This document shows positions 15,998 through 25,349 of a DNA stretch of 64,000 bases, piece by piece; the first letter of the stretch is position 1, and each line of letters begins with the position of its first letter. Origin of the DNA: Chloroflexota bacterium (lineage in GTDB: Bacteria; Chloroflexota; Anaerolineae; J036; Brachytrichaceae). The notes under the pieces were generated by a model. It ran no database searches. It saw only the letters and a list, made by a program, of their open reading frames with translations, and was not told the DNA's origin. The position numbers and the translations under genes are program-made. The stretch spans positions 1 through 64,000 of the forward strand of contig JANXLU010000055.1 in the NCBI GenBank assembly GCA_025354985.1, read 5' to 3'.

Positions 15998-17143
15998 TTA
16001 CGGCCGGGGCACGGTAAACCAGAACGTGCTGCCGTGGCCAAGCACGCTCTCCACCCAGATGTGTCCGCCGTGCGCCTCGACGATGTGCTTGGCGATGGCC
16101 AGACCCAACCCTGTGCCGCGCTGGCCGCGGGCGCGATCCACCTTGTAGAAGCGTTCAAATATCCGCGTCTGCATGTCCAGTGCGATGCCGATGCCGGTGT
16201 CGCGCACGCCCACGGTGATGAAGTCTGCATTTGGATCCACCGCTTGCATCAGCACCTCCACCGAGCCCCGCGTCGTAAACTTGATCGCGTTGTTGATCAG
16301 GTTGGTCAACACGCGCGCCATTTGTTCGCCATCAATAAGCGCCTCGGCCCCCAATGGCAGGTCATTGCGCAGCTCAAGACCCGCCCGCTCCGCCAGCGGC
16401 GTGAGTTTGGCAATCACATCATTGGCTACCGGCGCCAGCGCGGTCTCAATCAGACGCATGGGCAGCCGTCCGCTTTCGATCTGCGACAGGTCATACATTT
16501 CCTGCGTGATCTGCGCCAGCACGTCGGTTTGATTGTCGATCTGAGTGAGTACGGCCTGCTTGCGTTCCTCGTTGGGCGGCTCGCTGCGCAGACCTTCCGC
16601 CAGCAGCTTGATGGTGGTCAGCGGCGTGCGCAGTTCATGCGACAGGTTGGCCACAAAATCGCGCCGGGCCCGTCCCAATCGTTGCAGCTCGCTGACGTCC
16701 CGCAAGCCAAGGGCCACATTCTTGCCGGTGGCATGCGCGGTCGCACGATACAGTCGCCCGTTAAAGTGGACTTCGCGCGCGCCCACCGGTTGTTGGGCAA
16801 ACGTGTCATCCACCATTCCTTCGAGCTCATACAGGCGCAGTGCCTGTATCAAGCTCGTGCCTGCAACCGCGCGCTCCGAAAGCTGGCGCGCGGCCTCGTT
16901 TGCAAACAAAATGGTGCGTTGGCGATCAACCATAAGCAGTGCATCGCCGCTGGCGGCAGATAGCGCGGCCAGCGTTTGCTCCAGATCGCCCAGGCGGATG
17001 TTGGCCTCAAGCGCGGCGCCCCGCGAGCGGGACAAGTCGGTGGAGAGGCTGGTTGTCAGACGACGTTCGTCGCGCAGCTGAACAATGACGATGGCGCAAA
17101 CAACGGCAAGCGCCGATAGTGCGAGCCAACCGAGCGCCGACAT
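15998..17143 (-). CDS. PhoR-like sensor histidine kinase
   Basis: 381 aa. One transmembrane helix at residues about 3-21, a short linker helix, a PAS-like domain (about 60-150, with DALLMVDRQRTILFANEAA), a HisKA dimerisation domain with the phospho-acceptor His169 in NLSHELRTPL, and an HATPase domain with N, G1 and G2 boxes (NLINNAIKFT, DTGIGI, GTGLGLAIAKHIV). The layout with one helix, PAS and HisKA is that of PhoR-type kinases of phosphate response in this phylum. No response regulator is next to it; the only one in the window is at 36577-37254. The stimulus is unknown. Confidence 0.93.
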   Translation of the reverse strand: MSALGWLALSALAVVCAIVIVQLRDERRLTTSLSTDLSRSRGAALEANIRLGDLEQTLAALSAASGDALLMVDRQRTILFANEAARQLSERAVAGTSLIQALRLYELEGMVDDTFAQQPVGAREVHFNGRLYRATAHATGKNVALGLRDVSELQRLGRARRDFVANLSHELRTPLTTIKLLAEGLRSEPPNEERKQAVLTQIDNQTDVLAQITQEMYDLSQIESGRLPMRLIETALAPVANDVIAKLTPLAERAGLELRNDLPLGAEALIDGEQMARVLTNLINNAIKFTTRGSVEVLMQAVDPNADFITVGVRDTGIGIALDMQTRIFERFYKVDRARGQRGTGLGLAIAKHIVEAHGGHIWVESVLGHGSTFWFTVPRP

Positions 17144-17149
17144 CTGCAG

Positions 17150-18067
17150 CTAATAGCGAACCGGCGTCAGGAAAGAATCACCGGCGCCTGACAAAAAGGA
17201 CAAGCGCGTGGTTATCTTGGCGGGCACAAACCCAAAGGTGCGGTGCACCCCGCCGATCTCGGTGGTACGGTTGTAACTCAACGACTCCAGCTCTGACAAA
17301 TCAAGCGCGTGCTGGCAGCGCGTGACAAACCGAGATAGTTGTTCTGTAAATCGCGACGACACTTTTACGACCCTGCGTTTGCGCTTGCTGGCATTCATGG
17401 TGGCTTGCGCAATTTCCGCCAGGGTCAGGCTCTGCGGCCCGCCCACCGGCACAATCTGCCGAAAGGTGCTCCGGGTGGAAAGGCAGCGCTCCACACAAGC
17501 TGCAAGGTCACCCACCCAGATTGGTTGAAGCTTGGTGCGTCCATCGTGCGGCAATGGGAGCACAAAGGGCAAACCCTTTGACATGCCCATGATCCAGCTG
17601 GTTAGCCAGTCGCCCTCGCCGACAACCGCGGCGCTCTTTAGCACCGTCCAGTTGATTCCGCTAGCCTTGACCGATTCTTCCGCCTTGCCCATGCTTCGCA
17701 ACATTGGAAAGGCGCTGCGGGTTTCGCCCCCCAAGGGCATGACTGTGATCAACCGAGGAGTGTTGGACTGTTTGCACGCTTCCACCACATTGCGCGTTCC
17801 CTGCTCGTTTACGTCGGCAAACGTATCATTTCGCGTTTCATGCCGCAAAGAGCCCAAATGTATGACCGTATCGCACGTGCCGCCATCACTCAACGCTTCC
17901 ACGATGGACGCGGTGTTTCTAACATCACCGCCTGTAATCGTAACCCGTCGTGGCGCGGCATGCTCATGGTTCCAATGCCACAGACACTTCACCTGATGGC
18001 CGGAAGATACCAGGCGATCTACTACGACACGGCCCACACATCCGGTTGCACCGGTTACCAAGATCAT
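17150..18067 (-). CDS. NAD(P)-binding SDR protein (atypical, NDUFA9/NmrA-like)
   Basis: 305 aa from ATG 18067, which places the Rossmann motif MILVTGATGCVGRVVVDRL at the N-terminus; an upstream TTG at 18088 is possible. The fold continues with GDVRNTASIVEAL and VIHLGSLRHETRND. The usual SDR catalytic YxxxK is not evident, as in atypical SDRs that bind NAD(P)H as structural or sensing proteins; KSAAVVGEGDWLTSW and PIWVGDLAACVERCL match the NDUFA9-like group. Complex I genes are not near. The stop is 6 nt from the start of the histidine kinase gene downstream, so co-transcription is likely. Confidence 0.8.
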   Translation of the reverse strand: MILVTGATGCVGRVVVDRLVSSGHQVKCLWHWNHEHAAPRRVTITGGDVRNTASIVEALSDGGTCDTVIHLGSLRHETRNDTFADVNEQGTRNVVEACKQSNTPRLITVMPLGGETRSAFPMLRSMGKAEESVKASGINWTVLKSAAVVGEGDWLTSWIMGMSKGLPFVLPLPHDGRTKLQPIWVGDLAACVERCLSTRSTFRQIVPVGGPQSLTLAEIAQATMNASKRKRRVVKVSSRFTEQLSRFVTRCQHALDLSELESLSYNRTTEIGGVHRTFGFVPAKITTRLSFLSGAGDSFLTPVRY

Positions 18068-18163
18068 TGCTTTGGAAATTCTACTCAAGGATATGAGAAT
18101 TTGGCTAAATGTAAGAATATCATTAGAAATGTCTATTCATTACCTGTGGCGGTGCCAAAATAC

Positions 18164-19180
18164 TCAGTCCAGCCAGACCTTTTCCCATTGCCGGGTTAGC
18201 GCCGAGCGGTAGATGGCAAAAGCGGTTTGTAGTTCGCCCAGCGAATATTCGGGTGTCGCCTGTAGACGGGTCCCATCCAACACCGCACATTCAAAATCTT
18301 CAAGTTCGTATCCAAAGGACGCGCTGCGCCCCGGTTGTTTCAGCATGATCTGCATACCCTGCGGATGAGCGTGGTCATAAAGAACTACGCCACCGCTTGT
18401 AAACCCGCGCTCGGTGATGATTTCACCCATCGTCCCTGTTATGCGAAACTCTTCACCACCGCCATGCACCGCGCCGGCGTGGAGTGTGTCAAACACCGCC
18501 ACGACACCGGTCTTGAACCGCAGCAACGCATGCGTCAATGATTCGCCATCCATACCGGCCAACGGGTAGCCAGTGACGCCGATCACTTCATCAATCTCGC
18601 CCAGCCACATGCGGAGCGGGCGCAGCCAATGTGCACCGCCATCCATGGTGATTCCACCGCCCGATTTGGCAAGGTCATACCGCCACGGTCTGGGTCCGCT
18701 TAGCGGTCGCTCGGGCGCGGCGAATACCGCCCGGGCGGTGATTACCTCGCCAATGGCACCTGCTTGAATCAGCTTCTGAATTTTGATCGCATCGGGCCAG
18801 TATTGGCTTTGCTCGGCGACCATAAATACCGTACCGGCGTGCCTGGCTGCGGCGAATATCCGGCCACAGCTTTCCAGCGATGTGGACATCGGCTTCTCCA
18901 GAACCACATGTTTGCCGGCTTCAAATGCGCGCACCGCCACTTCTTCATGCAGATAATGCGGGAGCATGATGTCTACCGCGTCAAAGTCTCCGTGCGCGAG
19001 CGCGTCTTCCAACGAACCAAACGCGGTCGCTCCGGTGCGTTCCGCCATGGCCTGCGCTTGCTGCAGGTTTGCATCAACGACGGCAGTCACCTTTATCCGC
19101 TTTGTGCCGGTTTGAATCCCGCGCCAGTGTTCCTGGGCGATACCGCCGCAGCCGATCAGTGCCAGTTTGAGTTGCGTCAT
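18164..19180 (-). CDS. Gfo/Idh/MocA family oxidoreductase
   Basis: 338 aa from ATG 19180; the nine extra residues of the upstream start are not family-like. The NAD(P)-binding motif is LKLALIGCGGIAQEHWRGI and the catalytic Lys lies in HVVLEKPMSTSLE. The C-terminal half is the alpha/beta dimer domain with GGAHWLRPLRMWLGEIDEV. Members oxidise or reduce sugars, inositols and related polyols with a bound or free nicotinamide cofactor; the substrate cannot be assigned. It is in the minus-strand series with a PH-domain membrane protein upstream (53 nt). Confidence 0.88.
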   Translation of the reverse strand: MTQLKLALIGCGGIAQEHWRGIQTGTKRIKVTAVVDANLQQAQAMAERTGATAFGSLEDALAHGDFDAVDIMLPHYLHEEVAVRAFEAGKHVVLEKPMSTSLESCGRIFAAARHAGTVFMVAEQSQYWPDAIKIQKLIQAGAIGEVITARAVFAAPERPLSGPRPWRYDLAKSGGGITMDGGAHWLRPLRMWLGEIDEVIGVTGYPLAGMDGESLTHALLRFKTGVVAVFDTLHAGAVHGGGEEFRITGTMGEIITERGFTSGGVVLYDHAHPQGMQIMLKQPGRSASFGYELEDFECAVLDGTRLQATPEYSLGELQTAFAIYRSALTRQWEKVWLD

Positions 19181-19233
19181 TTTTATTTGAATAACAATGG
19201 TGGACAATACTCGTTAACGACCATAAACACCGG

Positions 19234-20136
19234 TTAACGACTAAACGCCACGGTGATCACGGCACCGATGCACAGTAGTTGCACAACCAGCCCGCCACCC
19301 CAGGCCAGGAATGCCGCCATGCGTTCGTTTTTCTGGTAACACCACAGTCCCGCTGCACCGTTTATCACCAGCCACGCGAGGGCAATCCCCGACATCCCAA
19401 ACAGTTGAGAGGATGGCGCCAGCCGGTCGACGAGACCGATGGATGAAAAGTGGAACGGCAGTTGCGTTGGAAGCGAGGGAAACAAGGCAAGGCATAGTCC
19501 AAGCAGTGAAATATTCAGCCCGGCCGAGATCAGCAGCAACGTCTGAGCGCCATGATCCTGCCACAGATCGCTTTCCATAAACCCGGGTTTGATTAGTGCA
19601 TGGGTCACGGGTTGGGTGGGGCCCATTTCAAACCTGAGGCGAAACGAATCGATAAATGCGTCGGCATCATATGGGGATACCGCATAGCTCATATGTGGGG
19701 TGACCACGATCAGCTGGTTTGCAATTGGCTCGGTGCCATAGAAACGGATCTGCCCAAGCGACGGGTGGCGGCCTTCGCCAAACCACCATCCCGGCAGGGG
19801 CAGGCGTCGAACCTTTACATCTTTTTGAATCTCGGCGCCTTCAAGCACGCGCTGTACGTCGCCCATGGGCACAATCTCGCGCTGGCCGCCCCAGCGGATC
19901 ACAAACGCATTCCGATCAAGCGCATAGGTGGTGCTTGCAATGGCGCGGAGCATCCACACCAGCCAGCCGGTGGTGACCACGCTGGCGAGCGCCAGCAACA
20001 CAAAAACAAACGACAACCCATTTTTTTGTAACACCACAAACGCCACGAGCATGCCCACGGCCACGGCCATCATTCCCACGATTGCGGCGATACCGTAGCC
20101 TATGGCTGTGCGTGCGTCCGAGTCAAAGATCGTCAT
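19234..20136 (-). CDS. membrane protein with bacterial PH-like domain
   Basis: 300 aa. Two transmembrane helices occupy about residues 12-65, then a soluble beta-rich domain (about 70-165; ALDRNAFVIRWGGQREIVPM and VQRVLEG) with the pattern of bacterial PH domains (bPH/YdbT), then two or three more helices toward the C-terminus (about 198-220, 243-262 and 276-297). The function of these proteins is not known. The protein is an integral membrane protein in a series of minus-strand metabolic genes, 66 nt from the PIG-L gene. Confidence 0.78.
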   Translation of the reverse strand: MTIFDSDARTAIGYGIAAIVGMMAVAVGMLVAFVVLQKNGLSFVFVLLALASVVTTGWLVWMLRAIASTTYALDRNAFVIRWGGQREIVPMGDVQRVLEGAEIQKDVKVRRLPLPGWWFGEGRHPSLGQIRFYGTEPIANQLIVVTPHMSYAVSPYDADAFIDSFRLRFEMGPTQPVTHALIKPGFMESDLWQDHGAQTLLLISAGLNISLLGLCLALFPSLPTQLPFHFSSIGLVDRLAPSSQLFGMSGIALAWLVINGAAGLWCYQKNERMAAFLAWGGGLVVQLLCIGAVITVAFSR

Positions 20137-20202
20137 GGGGGTTTCAGGTCATCCTGGTTCGCGTTGAGGCGCCAAACGTTTTGTATGGCCTTGGCACGCG
20201 GG

Positions 20203-20889
20203 CTAAAGCATCACCCGTCTGAAAGGCTCCATATACCGCACACTGCCATCCGCCAACATGCGCAGCGCGCCCTGGCGAATCCTCATTGTCACGCCCGCCA
20301 TGTCCTTTACCTGGCTGGTGTGACAGCGGATGCCGGCGCACTTGGTTTCAATATAGTCGGTCACGTCATGAAGGTGATTTGGATGAATCGGCCCGGTGAA
20401 CCAAACTTCCTTAGGCGCGTGCATGCTGGATCCGGCGGCGAGCAATCCGGGGAAAAACATCCGGTTTCCACTGGCCGGAAAGATCGCGTCACACACCGCC
20501 AGTCCCATCACCCGATGGTCGTTATGGTTGATGCCGCGGGCCTGATGGTGCACCGTCTCGTGATCACTGGTGACCACCACATCGGGCTTGAATGCGCGTA
20601 TTTCGCGCACCAATTCGCGTTGCAACGCCAGTGTGTTGACGAGCTCGCCATCGTGATGCCTCAGAAACACCACCTCATGCACACCCAGCGCCGCGGCGGC
20701 GTTGCGCTGCTCGACCTCGCGCATCGTTATCAGCGCGTCGATCGTCCGGGTGGGGTCGTCGTTGCCCTTGTCACCACCCGTGACGATCACATAACGCACC
20801 GTGTTGCCTTCGGCCGCCCACCGCGCGATCGATGCGCCCGCGAAAAACTCCGGATCATCCGGATGCGCAACCATGACAAGAATATTCAT
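20203..20889 (-). CDS. PIG-L family N-acetyl sugar deacetylase
   Basis: 228 aa. The zinc motif AHPDDPEFFAG near the N-terminus gives a His and two Asp residues, and the later NHNDHRVMG supplies the third ligand, as in MshB, BshB and PIG-L. The general pattern GGDKGNDDPT with MREVEQRNAAAALGV is family-typical. These enzymes remove acetyl from N-acetylglucosamine-type groups, for example in mycothiol or bacillithiol synthesis or in glycan processing. No other thiol-synthesis gene is close, so the substrate is open. Confidence 0.9.
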   Translation of the reverse strand: MNILVMVAHPDDPEFFAGASIARWAAEGNTVRYVIVTGGDKGNDDPTRTIDALITMREVEQRNAAAALGVHEVVFLRHHDGELVNTLALQRELVREIRAFKPDVVVTSDHETVHHQARGINHNDHRVMGLAVCDAIFPASGNRMFFPGLLAAGSSMHAPKEVWFTGPIHPNHLHDVTDYIETKCAGIRCHTSQVKDMAGVTMRIRQGALRMLADGSVRYMEPFRRVML

Positions 20890-20913
20890 TGCTGTCGCGG
20901 GATTGTAGCTGAA

Positions 20914-22242
20914 TTACCCAGCCGGGCTCGTCGGTTCAGGTGCTGCCTCCAACTCGGTTACAAGCGCGTTGCCAATTTCGTTCCCGCGTCGGATAAATCG
21001 CCCATACAACCAAAGCAGCGGCGCATGCAAGGCGCTGGCCAGCGCAAGAGCGGCCCGAACGCCAAATGATCCACCCACCGCACCCACTGCTGGGCCCGCG
21101 CCAAACTGACCAAGCGCATTTGCCTGGCTAAGCATGCTCAGCACCGTGGCACGCACGCGCCCGGGGATGTGCAGGTTTATCCACGTGCCCGAGATCGTGC
21201 CGGGCGGGCCATAGAAAAGCTCGCGCAGAACCAGAAAAATGATCGCAAGCGCAAAGCTGCCTGTGACCGCAAAGCCCAACGAGCACACCACAACAATGGC
21301 ATAGCTGGCCATGAGCCAGCGCGCAACAGTGGCGTTTGGCGTTGCCGAGGTCACGGTGAACCGTCGCTTCACAACCTCCCAAAAGGGCACTCCGATGATC
21401 ATCCCTAAAAACTCCACCACCGCAAACCAGGCGATTGGGTCAAGCGCGCCGATGCCGATGATCGGCAGTGACAGCACCGGCAGGCTAAAGTTGTTCAACA
21501 CATGGCTCTCCCACAAGCGATCCCAACCCTCGCTGGCGCCACCGCGGATAATTTCGGCGACCACCAACAGAAGCACCACCGGTGTGCCGCGCACAACACC
21601 GCCACTCTGACGCAGCGTGGCAACTATCGTGCGCGCATCGTCCCGAAGGGTTGCGCCGATCGCACGCTCCGGGCGCACAAACCCAGTTTCGGGCATGATG
21701 AAGCACAGCGCGATGTTGAAGAGCAGCAACAGCCCGGCACCCGTGAGGATGGCCGCTTGATAGCCAAACAGACTGGCCAGCGCCACGCTGATCAGCGTAC
21801 CGATCACCCAGCACACCCGCCACACCTGGGCATTTCGCGCATGCAATTCACCCATATGCTCCGCCCCAATTTCGTCGGTTATCCAGGCCTCGGTGGCGCC
21901 GCTGCGAAACGTTTCGCCGATGCCGCGGATCACCTCGGCGGCGATCACCACAGCGAATAACGGCAACGAGCCTTCCAATAGGTAGGTCAGGCTGATGAGA
22001 AAGCCGCCAATCAAAACCGAGAGGCGGCGACTATAGACATCCGCCACGATGCCCGTGGGGACCTCGAACACAAACGCGGTGACCTCGATCGCGGTGCCTG
22101 TCAGCACCAGTTGCAACGGGCTCATCCCGATCACCCGCACATAGTATGCCGCGAGCGCCGTGAAGATCATTTTCATCGCTATCGCGTTGATTGCCGTATA
22201 GAGCAAAAAGACGCGTCGCGCAGACATTTTTGAAACACGCAT
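20914..22242 (-). CDS. MFS transporter
   Basis: 442 aa from ATG 22242 (MRVSKMSARRVFLLYTAIN); ATG 22227 is an equal candidate, and the longer open frame to 22341 runs back through the hairpin of the preceding unit and is not used. About 12 hydrophobic helices are visible, with the MFS loop motif between helices 2 and 3 (PTGIVADVYSRRLSVLIGG). The order of motifs resembles the drug or metabolite efflux groups; no substrate can be assigned. It lies behind a terminator that separates it from the small ORF and DUF1638 gene. Confidence 0.88.
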   Translation of the reverse strand: MRVSKMSARRVFLLYTAINAIAMKMIFTALAAYYVRVIGMSPLQLVLTGTAIEVTAFVFEVPTGIVADVYSRRLSVLIGGFLISLTYLLEGSLPLFAVVIAAEVIRGIGETFRSGATEAWITDEIGAEHMGELHARNAQVWRVCWVIGTLISVALASLFGYQAAILTGAGLLLLFNIALCFIMPETGFVRPERAIGATLRDDARTIVATLRQSGGVVRGTPVVLLLVVAEIIRGGASEGWDRLWESHVLNNFSLPVLSLPIIGIGALDPIAWFAVVEFLGMIIGVPFWEVVKRRFTVTSATPNATVARWLMASYAIVVVCSLGFAVTGSFALAIIFLVLRELFYGPPGTISGTWINLHIPGRVRATVLSMLSQANALGQFGAGPAVGAVGGSFGVRAALALASALHAPLLWLYGRFIRRGNEIGNALVTELEAAPEPTSPAG

Positions 22243-22291
22243 AGAAAAAGTTGATTGCCTTGGGTGACGCAACAGCTGCGCTGCCGCGTCG

Positions 22292-22330
22292 GAAAAACTA
22301 AAAACCGCGACACATGCACTGCGTCGCGGT
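22292..22330 (-). terminator. intrinsic terminator of the DUF1638/small-ORF unit
   Basis: Read on the minus strand: ACCGCGAC (22330-22323), an 11-nt loop, GTCGCGGT (22311-22304), then TTTTAGTTTTT. It lies 30 nt behind the stop of the 23-codon ORF and before the MFS start. Confidence 0.85.
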
Positions 22331-22360
22331 CTGGAAGGCATTCAACTCAAACCTGATCGG

Positions 22361-22432
22361 TTAGAGGTGTGACATCTTAACGGGCGGCGCATCATGCGCA
22401 AAATTAATATTTTGTTGGATTTCGATTTTCAT
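22361..22432 (-). CDS. small peptide gene, 23 aa, strong ribosome-binding site
   Basis: The ORF MKIEIQQNINFAHD, then APPVKMSHL and a TAA stop, is preceded by a perfect AGGAGG (22448-22443) 10 nt before the ATG. Most genes of this window lack such a site, so this is good evidence that it is translated. It starts 41 nt after the stop of the DUF1638 gene on the same strand and is followed by an intrinsic terminator (22292-22330), so it is the last gene of that transcript or has its own. It has no cysteine, no signal peptide and no membrane helix. It could be a small regulatory or leader-like peptide, or a precursor of a modified peptide, but no modifying enzyme is near. No family recognised. Confidence 0.6.
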   Translation of the reverse strand: MKIEIQQNINFAHDAPPVKMSHL

Positions 22433-22442
22433 TTGTAATGCA

Positions 22443-22448
22443 CCTCCT
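22443..22448 (-). promoter_or_regulatory. Shine-Dalgarno AGGAGG of the small peptide gene
   Basis: The minus strand reads AAAGGAGGTGCATTACAA before the ATG at 22432. It is among the best matches to the anti-SD sequence in the window and sets the start of the 23-codon ORF. Confidence 0.75.
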
Positions 22449-22472
22449 TTGCAAAGATTTTCTGAGCCAAAA

Positions 22473-23174
22473 TTATACCGCCACCAACGCCCCCCGACGC
22501 GCGCTTTTGCGCAGTCGCGCAAGCGGGGTGCGATTGGGTAGCGCGGAGTGCAGCGGTGCATCCGGCAGGGTGGGCGCATATTTGTCGAGGTGCAACTCGG
22601 CCATCAGTGATACCAACCGTGTTTCAAGCCCGCCATATCCGGTTGTTTGGAGCTCAAGCGGCAGACCCAACCGGGCGGCAATTGTGAACGCCTTGTCAGC
22701 CAGTACTGCGCTGGGCTCTTGTTGCAAATACACCACCCGGGTGTAGTGCTTGAAATAGTCTTCGCGCAATTCCGGGTGGCGATCCAGTCCAAGCGTTTTC
22801 CAAATGGTGCCGGTAAACCCGCGCACTAAAAAGTCCGTCAGAAAAAAAGTGCCGGGCTGCTCCGCCATCAGCGCATCGTGCGCCGCCCCGCCATACATTT
22901 CATAGCAGTGCGGCCCGGTCAGCCTTGGCACATGGTAGTGCGCCAGCACCGCGTCCAGAGTGCCCCCGGTGCCGCAATCGCCATACACCACCACCATGCG
23001 ATCATGGCTTGGTATCAGCTCCCGCAGCTTGTGCTCAACATGCGGGGCGATACGCATTGGCAGTGAGTGATCGGCCGACGCGATGCCATGCAGGGTTGCG
23101 TCCCACCCATGCCGCCGCACGATGGCCACCACTTCGCGCCCCAACGCCCCGCACAGCACAAGGCCCGTTTTCAT
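22473..23174 (-). CDS. DUF1638 domain protein
   Basis: 233 aa from ATG 23174 (MKTGLVLCGALGREVVAIV). The pattern MRIAPHVEHKLRELIP, VVVYGDCGTGG, HCYEMYGG and FFLTDFLVRGFTGTIWKTL is that of the DUF1638 family. Members are known next to corrinoid-dependent methyltransferases and their activators in methanogens and acetogens, but their role is not established, and no methyltransferase or corrinoid gene is in this window. The conserved Cys, His and Glu residues (GDCG, HCYE) suggest a metal or ligand site. It starts 63 nt from the divergent ppk1 gene and is followed by the small peptide gene. Confidence 0.82.
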   Translation of the reverse strand: MKTGLVLCGALGREVVAIVRRHGWDATLHGIASADHSLPMRIAPHVEHKLRELIPSHDRMVVVYGDCGTGGTLDAVLAHYHVPRLTGPHCYEMYGGAAHDALMAEQPGTFFLTDFLVRGFTGTIWKTLGLDRHPELREDYFKHYTRVVYLQQEPSAVLADKAFTIAARLGLPLELQTTGYGGLETRLVSLMAELHLDKYAPTLPDAPLHSALPNRTPLARLRKSARRGALVAV

Positions 23175-23237
23175 TAATGCCACGTTATCACAGACCGTTT
23201 GCCGGTGTAACACGCCGTGGATACAATACTTTGCGAG

Positions 23238-25304
23238 ATGGCTGCCGAACTAAACCCGACCAACTACATCAACCGCGAATTGTCCTGGATTGAATTTAAC
23301 CGGCGTGTGCTGGACGAAGCCCGCGACCTGCGCCACCCGCTCTTGGAGCGGGTCAAATTTCTGGCAATATTCGCGACCAATCTGGACGAGTTCTTTATGA
23401 TTCGGGTGAGCAGCCTGCGTGAGTTGCGCTCGGGCGCCTCAACCGATGCATCGCCCGATGGGCTTACGCCCGAGCAGACCCTGGAGGCGCTCGCCGAGCA
23501 ATTGCCCCCGCTGCTGGCCGACCATGCCGCCATCTGGCATGACGTGTTGCTCCCCGAGCTAAAGCTGCACGGCGTGTATGTACTGGATTACAACGAGCTC
23601 AATGAAAGCCAGCGCCACCAAGCCGAACAATATTTCAGTCGCGAGTTGCACCCGGTGCTCACCCCGCTCGCGGTTGACCCGGGCCACCCCTTCCCGCATA
23701 TAAGCAATTTGAGTCTGAGCCTGGCGGTCATAATCCGGGAGGAATCGGGTCAGGAGAAATTGGCGCGTGTGAAAGTGCCGCCCAACCTGCCGCGGTTAGT
23801 CCAGTTGAACGAATGTGTGGAGAAGGAAAATGGCGATGCCAATCACCTCACCCTGGTTTGGCTGGATCAGATTATCGCGGCCAACGTGGGCGCGTTGTTT
23901 TCGGGCATCGCGGTCCAATCCACCTATCCCTTCCGGGTGACGCGCGACACTGATATTGAGATTCAGGAGGATGAAGCCAGTGACCTGTTGGCGAGCATTG
24001 AAAACCAGGTGGCTGATCGCAAGTGGGGCCAGCCGGTTCGGCTGGAGGTTGACCAGGCCATGCCCGCCGCGCTGCGCAACGCGCTGCTGGTGAATTTGAG
24101 CTTGCTCCCGTCCGATGTGCATGACATATCGGGGACGCTCAATCTTGCCGACCTTATGGAGTTGATGCGCTTGCCGCTCCCGGCGCTAAAGGATGCCCAG
24201 CTGAATGCGCATGTGCCAATGGCATTTGCATCTATTGGAAATATCTTCGACATTGTCCGCAGGGGTGATCAGGTGGTGTTTCATCCGTTCGACTCGTTTA
24301 ATCCGGTGGTGGACTTTATCCGAAGTGCTACGGATGACCCGCTGGTCATGGCCATTAAAATCACGCTTTATCGGGTGGGGCAGAACTCGCCGGTTGTCCA
24401 GGCCCTGATTCAAGCGGCCAACAAGGGCAAGCAGGTGGCGGTCATGGTCGAGCTTAAGGCTCGCTTTGACGAAGAAAATAATATTCACTGGGCGCGCGCG
24501 CTGGAAGATGCGGGCGCCCACGTGGTGTATGGCATTGCCAATGTAAAGGTGCACTCCAAGATCGCTCTTGTCGTGCGCAAGGAGCCCGAAGGCATTCGCC
24601 GTTATATGCATTTGAGCACGGGCAACTACAACGCCGGCACCGCCAAAATCTACACGGATATCGGCTATTTCACCTGCGACGAGGGCATCGGTCAGGACGC
24701 CACCGATGTGTTTAACCTGCTGACCGGCTATTCCCGCCAGGAAAAGTTTCGCAAACTGTTGGTGGCGCCGGTGAGTCTGCGGGCCCGGATCATGAACATG
24801 ATTGAACGCGAAATCGAGCAGCATGAGGCGCACGGCAACGGTCGTCTGATTTTTAAGTGCAATGCCCTGATCGATCCCGACATCATCGCGCTTCTATATC
24901 GCGCTTCGCGTGCGGGGGTGCAGGTCGACATGCTGGTTCGCGGAATTTGTTGTCTGGTCCCGGGCATCCCGGGCACCAGCGAGCGCATCCGAGTTGTCAG
25001 CATTGTCGGGCGCTTTCTGGAGCATAGCCGTGTGTACTACTTTAACAATGGTGGCGCGCCCGAGATGTATTGTGGCAGCGCTGATCTTATGGAGCGCAAC
25101 TTGGATCGCCGGGTTGAAATTCTGTTCCCGGTGGCCGATCCGGTTTGCATGGCGCAGATAAAGTCCCGTGTGTTGGATTTGGGTCTTGCGGATAACAGCA
25201 AGGCCCGTGAACTGCAGTTGGATCACTCCTATCGCCGTGTGCAGGTTGCCCCGGGGCAACCCCTGATTGATAGCCAGGCCTCGCAGCTTAAGATGGCGCC
25301 GTAG
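23238..25304 (+). CDS. ppk1: polyphosphate kinase 1
   Basis: 688 aa, the normal PPK1 size. The enzyme reversibly transfers the gamma-phosphate of ATP to polyphosphate. The N-terminal domain starts YINRELSWIEFNRRVLDEA, the head domain has HPVLTPLAVDPGHPFPHISN, and the catalytic core carries the phospho-acceptor His near residue 458 in MHLSTGNYNAGTAK. The second core motif GICCLVPGIPG and the C-terminal SADLMERNLDRRVE are intact. The start at 23238 is preferred to a GTG at 23217. It is divergent from DUF1638; no ppx is adjacent, and phoU/pst genes are absent. Confidence 0.97.
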   Translation: MAAELNPTNYINRELSWIEFNRRVLDEARDLRHPLLERVKFLAIFATNLDEFFMIRVSSLRELRSGASTDASPDGLTPEQTLEALAEQLPPLLADHAAIWHDVLLPELKLHGVYVLDYNELNESQRHQAEQYFSRELHPVLTPLAVDPGHPFPHISNLSLSLAVIIREESGQEKLARVKVPPNLPRLVQLNECVEKENGDANHLTLVWLDQIIAANVGALFSGIAVQSTYPFRVTRDTDIEIQEDEASDLLASIENQVADRKWGQPVRLEVDQAMPAALRNALLVNLSLLPSDVHDISGTLNLADLMELMRLPLPALKDAQLNAHVPMAFASIGNIFDIVRRGDQVVFHPFDSFNPVVDFIRSATDDPLVMAIKITLYRVGQNSPVVQALIQAANKGKQVAVMVELKARFDEENNIHWARALEDAGAHVVYGIANVKVHSKIALVVRKEPEGIRRYMHLSTGNYNAGTAKIYTDIGYFTCDEGIGQDATDVFNLLTGYSRQEKFRKLLVAPVSLRARIMNMIEREIEQHEAHGNGRLIFKCNALIDPDIIALLYRASRAGVQVDMLVRGICCLVPGIPGTSERIRVVSIVGRFLEHSRVYYFNNGGAPEMYCGSADLMERNLDRRVEILFPVADPVCMAQIKSRVLDLGLADNSKARELQLDHSYRRVQVAPGQPLIDSQASQLKMAP

Positions 25305-25349
25305 CGTGACTATTGCGCAATACAAGGTAACACGATCGTTATTCAAATA

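Noticed and set aside
22242-22341. N-terminal extension of the MFS transporter to 22341
   Set aside because: It passes through the terminator hairpin at 22304-22330 and encodes an Arg/Ser-rich stretch unlike MFS N-termini.
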